Source of the DNA: an uncultured Sphingomonas sp.
GTDB lineage: Bacteria; Pseudomonadota; Alphaproteobacteria; Sphingomonadales; Sphingomonadaceae
Length of the DNA: 45,689 bases
Direction of reading: 5' to 3'
Assembly (NCBI RefSeq): GCF_913777625.1
Contig: NZ_CAJYTI010000021.1
Coordinates: 1 to 45,689, forward strand
The position numbers and the translations under genes were made by a program. Below are positions 24,659-32,688 of this stretch, piece after piece. Position 1 is the first letter of the stretch, and each line of letters starts with the position of its first letter. The notes beneath the pieces were generated by a model. It worked only from the letters and a program-made list of their open reading frames with translations, did no database searches and was not told the origin of the DNA.

Positions 24659-25138
24659 ATGGGGGCGATCTTCCAGGCATGTCTGCTCGGCGCGCTCGCG
24701 CTGGTCCTGGTCTCGGCCGGGGTCGAGGACGTGCGCTTCCGCACCATCGCCAACGCCAAGAACGCAGCCATCGCGCTGGCCGCACCGCTCTGGTGGTGGG
24801 CGAGCGGGATGGGCCTCTGGCCGGACATTGCCGTCCAGATCGGATGGGCCGGCCTTGTCTTCGCGCTGTTCGCCGGTGCGTTCGCGCTGAACATGATGGG
24901 CGGCGGCGACGTGAAGCTGATCGGCGCGCTGGCGCTGTGGCTGCCACTGGCGCCGCTGCTCCGCATGCTGCTGCTGATGTCGCTGCTGGGCGGCGCGCTC
25001 ACGCTGTTGATGTTGCTGCACAAATGGATCCGCCGGCGCGGCACGGCTGCCGCCGCGATCGAGGTGCCCTACGGCGTCGCGATCACCCTCGCCGCGCTGA
25101 TTGTCCTTTGCGAACCGATTCTTAACCGAATTGGATGA
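24659..25138 (+). CDS. cpaA: Prepilin peptidase CpaA/TadV
   Basis: A 159-residue integral membrane A24-type peptidase. The two catalytic Asp sites are visible: 'SAGVEDVRFRTIANAKNA' (first Asp in the D-x-R-x-x-x-I-x-N pattern) and 'MGGGDVKLIGALALWLP' (GxGD). It would trim Flp-type prepilins and pseudopilins at the inner membrane. There is no Flp pilin gene next to it, although tad clusters usually carry one. It opens the pilus operon; a 57-bp gap with two TTAAC half-sites precedes cpaB. Confidence 0.93.
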   Translation: MGAIFQACLLGALALVLVSAGVEDVRFRTIANAKNAAIALAAPLWWWASGMGLWPDIAVQIGWAGLVFALFAGAFALNMMGGGDVKLIGALALWLPLAPLLRMLLLMSLLGGALTLLMLLHKWIRRRGTAAAAIEVPYGVAITLAALIVLCEPILNRIG

Positions 25139-25195
25139 TGCTTAACGCGGCCAATACCGGGTCGGCCAACGAAGTGTGAAGAGGCACAACACAGG

Positions 25196-26239
25196 ATGGA
25201 CGCACGTAGGCTATTGCTGCTCGTCGGTGCGCTGGTGGTCGCCGCGATCACCGCGTTCATGGCGCGCAGCCTCGTCGTGGGGAGCCCTGCGCCCGTCGCC
25301 GGTGCGATGCCGAACGGCGTGGCCGCCCCGCCGGCTGCCCCGGTCAACACCACCGAAGTGCTGGTCGCCAAGCGCGCGCTGCCGGTGGGCACGATCCTCG
25401 ATCCGACCGCACTCGAATTCCGCCCCTGGCCCAAGGATCTGGTGCAGGGCGCCTATTATGTCCGCGGCCAGAGCGAGCCGGCCAAGCTGCAGGGCACCGT
25501 CGTCCGCTTCGCCATCCCCGCCGGCCAGCCGGTCACCCAGGGCGCGCTGGTCAAGCCGGGCGACCGCGGTTTCCTTGCCGCCGCCCTCGGCCCCGGCATG
25601 CGCGCGGTGACCGTCCCGGTTTCCGCCCAGAGCGCGGTCGCCGGCTTCGTCTTTCCGGGCGACCATATCGACCTGATCCTGACGCAGACGGTGAATGGGG
25701 ACGGCCCGCCGCTGCGTGCCTCGGAAACGGTGCTGCGCAACCTGCGCGTGCTCGCCACCGACCAGCGCACCGACAAGCAGACCGACGACAAGGGCAAGAC
25801 CGTCGTCGTCGGCTATTCCACCGTCACCGTCGAGGCGACGCCGAAGATCGCCGAGAAGATCGCGGTGGCGCAGACCGTCGGCAGCCTCTCGCTGTCGCTG
25901 CGCTCGATCGCCGACACGCAGAGCGACCTGGACGAGGCGATCGCCAGCGGCGCGGTGACCGTGCCGGACGATCCCAAGAAGGAAAAGGCGTTCCTCGCCC
26001 GCGCCGCCAGCCGCCCCCAGGACGATGGCGACAGCTATGTCACCGGCGCGGACGTGTCGCGCTTCCAGCGTCGAACCGTGCCCGCCAAGGAAGGCGCGCC
26101 TGGCGGCATGGCGCCAGCCGGCCCCGCCTCTGCTGTCGTGTCCGGCTATCCCGGCGCCGCACCGCAGCCGATCGGGCCTGTCGTCCGCGTCGTGCGCGGC
26201 AGCGATGCGAGCCTCGTCCCCGTGAGCGGAAAGAACTGA
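25196..26239 (+). CDS. cpaB: Flp pilus assembly protein CpaB (RcpC)
   Basis: A 347-residue protein with an N-terminal membrane segment ('LLLLVGALVVAAITAFMA'), a SAF domain ('VLVAKRALPVGTILDPTAL', then 'AIPAGQPVTQGALVKPGD'), and the RcpC-type 'GMRAVTVPVSAQSAVAGFVF' with 'GDHIDLILTQ'. It lies in the periplasm, where it assists the secretin. The long Ala/Pro-rich tail is low complexity. It is one base from cpaC. Confidence 0.93.
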   Translation: MDARRLLLLVGALVVAAITAFMARSLVVGSPAPVAGAMPNGVAAPPAAPVNTTEVLVAKRALPVGTILDPTALEFRPWPKDLVQGAYYVRGQSEPAKLQGTVVRFAIPAGQPVTQGALVKPGDRGFLAAALGPGMRAVTVPVSAQSAVAGFVFPGDHIDLILTQTVNGDGPPLRASETVLRNLRVLATDQRTDKQTDDKGKTVVVGYSTVTVEATPKIAEKIAVAQTVGSLSLSLRSIADTQSDLDEAIASGAVTVPDDPKKEKAFLARAASRPQDDGDSYVTGADVSRFQRRTVPAKEGAPGGMAPAGPASAVVSGYPGAAPQPIGPVVRVVRGSDASLVPVSGKN

Positions 26240-26240
26240 G

Positions 26241-27821
26241 ATGCAGCGCACCCTTCCCCTCGGCCTGGGCGCGCTCGCGTCGCTGCTCGCCGCCCAGCCT
26301 GCGCTCGCGCAGGGCCGCCCCGCCAAGCCGGTCGCCCGCATGGCGCAGCTGCCCGCCGGCAGCCAGCGCCCGGCGCGCGAGGTGCTGCTGTCGATCGGCG
26401 AGGGCGAACTCGTCACCCTGCCCGCCGCCGCGACCAATGTCTGGACCTCGAACCCGAGCGTCGCCGACGTCTATGTCGCAAGCACGCGGCAGATCCACCT
26501 CTATGGCAAGGCCTTTGGCGAAGCGACGGTGTTCGCCACCAACGCCGCCGGCGCGGTGATCTACTCGGCGAGCGTCCGCGTCAGCCAGAACATCAGCAGC
26601 ATCGATGCGATGATGAAGGCGGCGATGCCGGATTCCGACATCACCGTCACCACCGTCGGCCAGATCGCGGTGCTCAACGGCACCGTCCGTTCGCCGCAGG
26701 ACAGCGAGCAGGCGCAGCGGCTGGTCACCAGCCTGCTCAATCCGGGCGTGAAGATCGACGATGCCAGCACGCCGCTCAAGATCGGCGTGGTCAATCGCCT
26801 GCGCACCGCCACCCCGTTGCAGGTTCAGTTGCAGGTGCGCTTCGCCGAAGTGAGCCGCAGCTTCGTCAAGAACCTCAACGTCAACCTGACCAACCGCGAC
26901 CATGGCAGCTTCCTGTTCGGGATCAATCAGGGCAAGCAGGGGTCGATCACGACCTGGACCGGCGACACGCAGGATCCCGCGAGCGGCGCGGTGAAGGGCA
27001 GCAAGGTGTTCACCTTCCCCAGCCCCAGCACCGGCAACACGCTGCTCGGCGCGGCGGGGCATTTCCTCGGCACCGATCTGCTCGCCAGCCTCGATTTCGG
27101 CGAGACGATCGGCCAGGTCTCCACCCTCGCCTCGCCCAGCCTCACCGCGCTCTCGGGCGAGACGGCGAACTTCCTGGCCGGCGGCGAGATCCCGATCCCG
27201 ATCGCCCAGGCGCTCGGCACGACCACCGTCGAGTACAAGCAGTACGGCGTCAGCCTCGCCTTCACCCCCACCGTGCTGGCGGACGGGCGCATCTCGCTCC
27301 ACGTGCGCCCGGAAGTGTCGCAGCTCTCGTCCTCGGGCGCGGTGACGCTGGCCAACACCACCATCCCCGCACTCACCACCCGCCGCAGCGAGACGACGGT
27401 CGAGCTGGGCTCGGGCGAGAGCATGGTGATCGGCGGGCTGCTGCAGAACACCCACAACAACTCGATCACCAAGACGCCGGGGCTGGGCGACATGCCGGTG
27501 CTCGGCGCGCTGTTCCGCTCCAACGCCTTCCAGCGCAACGAGACCGAGCTGGTGATCGTGATCACGCCGTATCTCGTGCGGCCGGTCAACGCGAACCAGA
27601 TCCGCCTGCCGACCGACGGCTACAAGGCGCCGAACGATTTCGACCGCATTTTCATGGGCGAGCTTGCCGGCGGCAAGAGCGGCGGCGACCGGCCGATGCC
27701 GAGCATGGCGCCGCCCAGCGCCGCGCCGTCGACCGAGGCGCTGGCCCCCACGCCGATCGCGCCGCCCCGTTCCGGCCGCAAGTCCCGGGGCGCGGCTGCC
27801 GCGCCGGGCTTCGGCCTGTGA
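26241..27821 (+). CDS. cpaC: Outer-membrane secretin CpaC (RcpA)
   Basis: A 526-residue secretin with a Sec signal ('GALASLLAAQPALAQG'). It has a BON-like/N-domain part ('SIGEGELVTLPAAATNVW', 'HLYGKAFGEATVFATNAAG'), then the secretin domain: 'VQLQVRFAEVSRSFVKNLNV', 'GQVSTLASPSLTALSGETANF', 'GGEIPIP', 'GVSLAFTPTVL', and 'GSGESMVIGGLL'. It forms the outer-membrane pore for the Flp pilus. The last 60 residues are Ala/Pro-rich. Its stop shares a base with cpaD. Confidence 0.95.
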   Translation: MQRTLPLGLGALASLLAAQPALAQGRPAKPVARMAQLPAGSQRPAREVLLSIGEGELVTLPAAATNVWTSNPSVADVYVASTRQIHLYGKAFGEATVFATNAAGAVIYSASVRVSQNISSIDAMMKAAMPDSDITVTTVGQIAVLNGTVRSPQDSEQAQRLVTSLLNPGVKIDDASTPLKIGVVNRLRTATPLQVQLQVRFAEVSRSFVKNLNVNLTNRDHGSFLFGINQGKQGSITTWTGDTQDPASGAVKGSKVFTFPSPSTGNTLLGAAGHFLGTDLLASLDFGETIGQVSTLASPSLTALSGETANFLAGGEIPIPIAQALGTTTVEYKQYGVSLAFTPTVLADGRISLHVRPEVSQLSSSGAVTLANTTIPALTTRRSETTVELGSGESMVIGGLLQNTHNNSITKTPGLGDMPVLGALFRSNAFQRNETELVIVITPYLVRPVNANQIRLPTDGYKAPNDFDRIFMGELAGGKSGGDRPMPSMAPPSAAPSTEALAPTPIAPPRSGRKSRGAAAAPGFGL

Positions 27822-28477
27822 TGCGCCTGCTGAGGAGAACCGCCTTGTTCCCGCGCCCCGCCCTCGCCCTCGCCGTCCCTGCGCTGCTGCTCGCCGGATG
27901 CGCCGGCTATAATGGCAGCCTCGATTCGGTGCACCAGCCGGTGGTCAGCCGGCAGGACCTGACGCTCGACCTCCAGGCCTCGAACGGCCGCCTCGCGCCC
28001 GGCGAGGACCACCGGCTCGCCGAATGGATGGGCGCGATGAACCTGCGCTACGGCGACCGGCTGTCGATCGACGACGGCGCCGACGGCAGCACCGGCCGCA
28101 CGCAAGTCGCCGCCGCCGCCGGCCGCTACGGGCTGATGCTCGCCGATCGCGCGCCGGCCACCGGGCGACCGAGCGGCAGCGACAGCGTCCGCGTCGTGCT
28201 CACCCGCACCAGCGCCAGCGTGCCCGGCTGCCCCGATTATTCGCACCCAAGCATGATGACGGCGGATGCCAGCACCAGCTCCAATTTCGGCTGCGCCACC
28301 GCGTCCAACCTGGCCGCGATGGTCGCCGATCCGGCCGATCTGGTGCGCGGCGCCCCCGGCTCCCCCACCGCCGATCCGCAGACCATGACCAAGGCGATCG
28401 GCGCCTATCGCGCGGCCGTGCCCTCGGGCAGCGGCGGCACGACGGTGAAGAGCGAGTCCGCCGGAGGGCCGAAGTGA
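27821..28477 (+). CDS. cpaD: Pilus assembly lipoprotein CpaD
   Basis: A 218-residue lipoprotein: signal 'LALAVPALLLAGCAGY' has a lipobox with Cys at about 27. The body matches CpaD, ending in the conserved Cys-rich block 'SASVPGCPDYSHPS' and 'NFGCATASNLAAMVADPADLVRG'. CpaD helps place the secretin in the outer membrane. ATG 27821 shares its A with the cpaC stop (TGATG-type), and its own stop overlaps cpaE by GTGA. Confidence 0.93.
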   Translation: MRLLRRTALFPRPALALAVPALLLAGCAGYNGSLDSVHQPVVSRQDLTLDLQASNGRLAPGEDHRLAEWMGAMNLRYGDRLSIDDGADGSTGRTQVAAAAGRYGLMLADRAPATGRPSGSDSVRVVLTRTSASVPGCPDYSHPSMMTADASTSSNFGCATASNLAAMVADPADLVRGAPGSPTADPQTMTKAIGAYRAAVPSGSGGTTVKSESAGGPK

Positions 28478-29748
28478 ACGCGCCGTTCAACCCGGGCCGC
28501 GCCGCCAGCCGCGAACCGTTCACCGCCTTCGTGTGCGACGAGGCCACCGCCGAGCTCATGCGGCCGATCGCAGTGGAGCTCGGCTGGTCGCCGGAAAAGG
28601 TCAACAAGGGCGGCCTGCGCAACGCGGTGCAGACGCTGGCCGTCTCCGCCAGCCCGAACATCCTGTTCGTCGACCTGTCGGAATCGGGCGACCCGCTCAA
28701 CGACATCAACGCGCTCGCCGAGGTTTGCGAGCCCGGCACCATCGTGCTCACGGCCGGCGCGGTGAACGACGTGCGGCTCTACCGCGACCTGATCGCGAGC
28801 GGCATCCAGGATTATCTGCTCAAGCCGATCAACCCGGACATGCTGCGCGACGCGTTCCTGCATGCGCAGGTGACGCTCGCTGCGCCCAAGCAGACCGAGG
28901 CGATCGTCGGCCATCCGCACTGTACCGTCGCCGTGATCGGCACCCGCGGCGGCTGCGGCGCCACCAGCATCGCCGCCTCGATCGCCTGGCTGCTCAGCGA
29001 GCGCGCGGCGCGGACCACCGCGCTGCTCGACCTCGACGTGCATTTCGGCACCGGCGCGCTGGCGCTCGATCTGGAGCCGGGCCGCGGCCTGACCGACGCG
29101 ATCGAGAACCCCAGCCGCATCGACGGGCTGTTCATCGAACGCGCGATGGTCCGCGCCTCGGAGCGACTGGCGGTGCTCTCCGCCGAGGCGCCGATCAACG
29201 CGCCGATGCTGGGCGACGGCGCGGCCTTCTACCAGCTGCAGGAGGAGATGCGCGGCGCCTTCGAATGCACGGTGACCGATCTGCCGCGCCAGATGCTGGT
29301 GCAGCATCCGCATCTGATCGCCGATGTGCAGGTGGCGGTGCTCGCGACCGAGCTGACCCTCGCCGCCGCGCGCGACGCGATCCGCATCCTCAGCTGGTTC
29401 AAGTCGAACGCGCCCCAGACCCAGCTGTTCATCGTCGCCAACAAGGTGCCGCAGGCCGGCCTGCTGGAGATCAGCCGCAAGGATTTCGAAGGCTCGATCG
29501 AGCGCCGCATCGATTTCCTCGTGCCGTTCGAACCCAAGATCGCCAGCCAGGCCGCCAAGCTGGGCAAGACCATGGCCGAGGTGGGCAAGAACCAGCGCAG
29601 CTTCGCCCCGCTGACCGACCTCAGCCGCCGCATCCTCGAGATCACCGACGCCGGCGAGGAGGGCGACGCCAAGGCGACCGCCAAAGGCGGGTCGCTGCTC
29701 AGCAAGCTCGGCGACCTCAAGGCGCTGATGGCGAGCAAGAAGAAATAG
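28474..29748 (+). CDS. cpaE: Pilus assembly ATPase-like protein CpaE (TadZ)
   Basis: A 424-residue protein starting with GTG. A receiver-like N-terminal domain ('NILFVDLSESGDPLNDINAL', 'ASGIQDYLLKPINPDML') precedes a ParA/MinD-like domain with a deviant Walker A, 'GTRGGCGATSIAASIAW': the usual invariant Lys of GK(S/T) is absent, as is known for the TadZ/CpaE family. 'LDLDVHFGTGALALDLEP' is the Walker B-like segment. It localises the machine. It is followed by tadB after only 4 nt, where cpaF would normally be. Confidence 0.93.
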   Translation: MNAPFNPGRAASREPFTAFVCDEATAELMRPIAVELGWSPEKVNKGGLRNAVQTLAVSASPNILFVDLSESGDPLNDINALAEVCEPGTIVLTAGAVNDVRLYRDLIASGIQDYLLKPINPDMLRDAFLHAQVTLAAPKQTEAIVGHPHCTVAVIGTRGGCGATSIAASIAWLLSERAARTTALLDLDVHFGTGALALDLEPGRGLTDAIENPSRIDGLFIERAMVRASERLAVLSAEAPINAPMLGDGAAFYQLQEEMRGAFECTVTDLPRQMLVQHPHLIADVQVAVLATELTLAAARDAIRILSWFKSNAPQTQLFIVANKVPQAGLLEISRKDFEGSIERRIDFLVPFEPKIASQAAKLGKTMAEVGKNQRSFAPLTDLSRRILEITDAGEEGDAKATAKGGSLLSKLGDLKALMASKKK

Positions 29749-29752
29749 GGCG

Positions 29753-30733
29753 ATGGGGCTGCTGCCGCTCCTGATGGTGGGCCTGGGCGCCGCGGCGGTG
29801 CTGGCGCTGCTCGTGCTGGCGCTGTCCGGCCCCTCGGCGCAGCGTGCCAGCGCGCGGCGGCTGACCTCGCTGCGCGACCGGCATCTGGTGAGCGCGACCG
29901 GCGCCAACGCGATGGAGGCGCAGCTCCGCCGCATCTCCACCGCCCAGGCCAGCGGCTTCGAGCTTACCTTCGCGCGGCTGCTGCCCAACCAGGCGCAGCT
30001 CGAAAAACGGCTGGCGATGACCGGCAAGAGCTGGACCGTCGGCCAGTACGGCCTCGCCACGCTGGGCCTCGGCATCGCCGTCGCGGCGTTGCTGCTGGTC
30101 AAGGGCGCGCCGCTGCTGCTGGCGCTGGTGTTCGGCACGTTCGTCGGGCTGTGGGTGCCGCATTTCGTCGTCGGCTTCTTCGTGAAGCGCCGTGTCGCGA
30201 AGTTCACCGCCACCTTCCCCGACGCGATCGATCTGCTCGTCCGCGGCCTGCGCTCGGGCCTGCCGATCACCGAGACGATGGGCGTCGTCGGTCAGGAAAT
30301 GACGGGTCCGGTGGGCGAGGAATTCCGCGGCATCAGCGACAAGATGAAGATCGGCCGCACGCTCGACGCGGCGCTGCAGGAGACCGCCGATCGGCTCGGC
30401 ACGCCCGAGTTCCAGTTCTTCACCATCACCATCGCGATCCAGCGCGAGACCGGCGGCAACCTCGCCGAGACGCTGAACAATCTGTCCGACGTGCTGCGCA
30501 AGCGCTCGCAGATGAAGCTCAAGATCAAGGCGATGTCGTCGGAGAGCAAGGCATCGGCGCTGATCGTCGGCTCGCTGCCGTTCATCGTGTTCGGCCTCGT
30601 CTGGTTCATCAACAACAACTACATGATGCACTTCTTCACCGATCAGCGGCTGATCGTCGCCGGCGGCGGCGGGCTCGTGTGGATGGCCATCGGCGCCTTC
30701 ATCATGGCCAAGATGGTCAATTTCGAGATCTGA
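29753..30733 (+). CDS. tadB: Tad pilus inner-membrane platform protein TadB
   Basis: A 326-residue T2SS-F domain protein with an N-terminal segment ('LLMVGLGAAAVLALLVLALS'), a central pair of hydrophobic segments and the GspF-like cytoplasmic domain ('FPDAIDLLVRGLRSGLPITETM', 'GRTLDAALQETADRLGTPEFQFF', 'ETGGNLAETLNNLSDVLRKR'), ending with two more membrane segments. With TadC it forms the platform moved by the CpaF motor. It starts 4 nt after cpaE and stops 5 nt before tadC. Confidence 0.94.
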   Translation: MGLLPLLMVGLGAAAVLALLVLALSGPSAQRASARRLTSLRDRHLVSATGANAMEAQLRRISTAQASGFELTFARLLPNQAQLEKRLAMTGKSWTVGQYGLATLGLGIAVAALLLVKGAPLLLALVFGTFVGLWVPHFVVGFFVKRRVAKFTATFPDAIDLLVRGLRSGLPITETMGVVGQEMTGPVGEEFRGISDKMKIGRTLDAALQETADRLGTPEFQFFTITIAIQRETGGNLAETLNNLSDVLRKRSQMKLKIKAMSSESKASALIVGSLPFIVFGLVWFINNNYMMHFFTDQRLIVAGGGGLVWMAIGAFIMAKMVNFEI

Positions 30734-30738
30734 CGGCG

Positions 30739-31728
30739 ATGGAACCCACCGGCCCCACCCTGCTCGGCATCGACGTCACCTGGGTCGCGACGATCCTGTC
30801 GGCGGTCGCCGCCCTCGCGGTGCTCGTCGCGATCTACGCCGCGACCACGGTGCGCAACCCGATGTCGCGGCGGGTGAAGGCACTCAACGAACGCCGCGAG
30901 GAGCTCAAGGCGGGCATCGCCGCCACCCCGTCCAAGCGCCGCGTGAAGCTGGTCCAGCGCAGCGACACGACCGATCGCATCCGCAGCCTGCTCTCCTCGC
31001 TCAAGGTGCTCCAGGACGAGCAGCTCAAGGTCGCCCAGCTCAAGCTGCTGCGTGCCGGCATCCGGCGGCGCGAATGGGCGGTGGGCGTGATCTTCGGCCG
31101 GCTGGTGCTGCCGATCGTGGTCGGCGGCCCGATGCTGTACGTCGTCTACGGCACCGATACGTTCGCCACCTGGTCGCCGCTCAAGGCCTATGGCCTGGTC
31201 GCCGGCAGCTTCATCCTCGCGTACAAATTCCCCGACCTCTACCTGAAGAACCGCATCCAGAAGCGCAGCGACGCGATCCGCAAGGGCCTGCCCGACGCGC
31301 TCGACCTGCTGGTGATCTGCGCCGAGGCGGGCCTGACGGTGGACGCCGCCTTCGGCCGCGTCGCCAAGGAACTGGGCCGCGCCTATCCGGAACTGGGCGA
31401 GGAATTCTCGCTCACCGCGATCGAGCTGGGCTTCCTCACCGACCGCCGGGCGGCGTTCGAGAATCTTGCGCTCCGCATCGATCTCGAAGCAATTCGCGGC
31501 GTCGTCACGACGATGATCCAGACCGAGAAGTATGGCACCCCCCTCGCCTCCGCGCTGCGCGTGCTTTCTGCAGAATTTCGTAACGAAAGAATGATGCGCG
31601 CAGAGGAAAAGGCCGCACGACTTCCTGCAATCATGACCGTGCCGCTGATCCTGTTCATCCTGCCGGTATTGTTCATCGTCATTCTTGGGCCCGCAGCATG
31701 CTCAATCAACGATGCGTTGATGCGCTGA
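30739..31728 (+). CDS. tadC: Tad pilus inner-membrane platform protein TadC
   Basis: A 329-residue T2SS-F domain protein, paralogue of TadB: 'LPDALDLLVICAEAGLTVDAAF', 'YPELGEEFSLTAIELGFLTDRR', 'ALRIDLEAIRGVVTTMIQTEKYGTPLASALR', then the last membrane segment 'MTVPLILFILPVLFIVILG'. It closes the pilus operon. No other tad genes (tadD, tadE/F/G, flp) follow; the next gene is unrelated in style. Confidence 0.94.
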   Translation: MEPTGPTLLGIDVTWVATILSAVAALAVLVAIYAATTVRNPMSRRVKALNERREELKAGIAATPSKRRVKLVQRSDTTDRIRSLLSSLKVLQDEQLKVAQLKLLRAGIRRREWAVGVIFGRLVLPIVVGGPMLYVVYGTDTFATWSPLKAYGLVAGSFILAYKFPDLYLKNRIQKRSDAIRKGLPDALDLLVICAEAGLTVDAAFGRVAKELGRAYPELGEEFSLTAIELGFLTDRRAAFENLALRIDLEAIRGVVTTMIQTEKYGTPLASALRVLSAEFRNERMMRAEEKAARLPAIMTVPLILFILPVLFIVILGPAACSINDALMR

Positions 31729-31786
31729 GGCCGGGGGAACCTTGATCGTCCCGGCAGGTTGTGCGCGAGACTGTTGGAGCCCGCGC

Positions 31787-32332
31787 ATGAACGACCTGCC
31801 CTACACCACCCCGCTGCAGTTTCTCGGGCTCGCGCTTGCCCTGGTGGCCGGGTGGCTGCTCGGTCTCGCCAGCAACCGCAGCGGCCGCAAGTGGCGCGAT
31901 CGCTTCGAGGCGGAAGAGGCCGCCCACCAGGCGCTCCGCGAGGAACTGACGGTGGCGAACAGCCGCATCCGCGATCTGGAAGCCGCCAATAGCCGGCTCG
32001 AGCGTAGCCTGGCCGACCGGCGGCCGGCGCCCGTCGCGGACCCGGCACCCGACAAGCGTGACTCGGCGATGCGCAGCTGGTTCTATGGCGGCACCGATGT
32101 GCTCGCCCGCATCCGCGGCATCGACGAGCATCGCGAACGCCAGCTCAACCAGCTGGGCATCCAGCATTTCCGCGACATCGAGAACCTGCCGGGCGAGGAC
32201 GAACTGCCCCTCGAGGATCGGCTCGGCCTGCCGCGCGGGACGATCGTGGACGAGCATTGGCGCGAGCAGGCCGCGCTGCTGCGCGCCGGTCGTACCGACG
32301 AACATGCAAGGCGGTTCGGCCAGCGCGTCTGA
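31787..32332 (+). CDS. Membrane-anchored coiled-coil protein with helix-hairpin-helix-like C-terminus
   Basis: A 181-residue protein: one membrane helix ('LQFLGLALALVAGWLLGLAS'), a coiled coil (about residues 35-80, 'EEAAHQALREELTVANSRIR' then 'DLEAANSRLERSL'), a Pro/Ala linker, and a C-terminal part 'LARIRGIDEHRERQLNQLGI' with 'FRDIENLPGEDE' that reads like the helix-hairpin-helix of the COG3743 group ('predicted 5' nuclease'-like proteins). Actual nuclease activity is not supported by visible catalytic residues. It lies 58 bp after tadC, probably as a separate unit, and has its own terminator. Confidence 0.7.
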   Translation: MNDLPYTTPLQFLGLALALVAGWLLGLASNRSGRKWRDRFEAEEAAHQALREELTVANSRIRDLEAANSRLERSLADRRPAPVADPAPDKRDSAMRSWFYGGTDVLARIRGIDEHRERQLNQLGIQHFRDIENLPGEDELPLEDRLGLPRGTIVDEHWREQAALLRAGRTDEHARRFGQRV

Positions 32333-32356
32333 CCAACGCGAACAATTCAGTTGACT

Positions 32357-32392
32357 GTCGCCCGGGCACCACGCCCGGGCGCTTTCGTTTGT
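32357..32392 (+). terminator. Rho-independent terminator
   Basis: A perfect 9-bp stem (CGCCCGGGC at 359-367 with GCCCGGGCG at 373-381), 5-nt loop, then CTTTCGTTT. It ends the transcript of the helix-hairpin-helix gene (stop 32332). Confidence 0.85.
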
Positions 32393-32578
32393 GCAGCAAT
32401 CTGCCGCAGCTCTCCCATTTGCAAACGCGCATTCACCTGTGATAGCTGTGCAATGCCAGCAGGTTGACGGACCGGCCGCCCCCCGGAACGCGCGATAGCG
32501 ACGATGCGGCTGCATAACCGATCCAACACCAGCGCCGCGAAAAATTCCCACAGGTAGCACATTTGTCCGCAAGTGGCT

Positions 32579-32633
32579 TGACAATTGGTCAGGCCTCTAT
32601 GACAGTTCAGGTCATACCGGACGTCAGTTCCGG
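32579..32633. promoter_or_regulatory. Three consecutive palindromes upstream of the TonB receptor
   Basis: TGAC-N5-GTCA (32579-32591), TATGAC-N7-GTCATA (32598-32616) and CCGGA-N7-TCCGG (32617-32633) follow each other within 55 bp, 56-110 bp before the receptor start. The TGAC/GTCA arms recur in the first two, so one protein may bind both. The rest of the 32393-32688 gap shows no gene. Confidence 0.5.
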
Positions 32634-32688
32634 GACAAAATGAAGAACGCCGCAGACAGGGTTCGCTAACCGGAAGAGGGGTGGTTTG

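Noticed and set aside
25122..25146. Two TTAAC motifs between cpaA and cpaB, like CtrA half-sites
   Set aside because: Spacing (20 bp start to start) does not match the TTAA-N7-TTAA consensus and the first lies in the cpaA coding end.
28920..29010. Loss of the Walker A lysine in CpaE as a possible inactivating mutation
   Set aside because: The deviant loop is a known feature of the TadZ/CpaE family.
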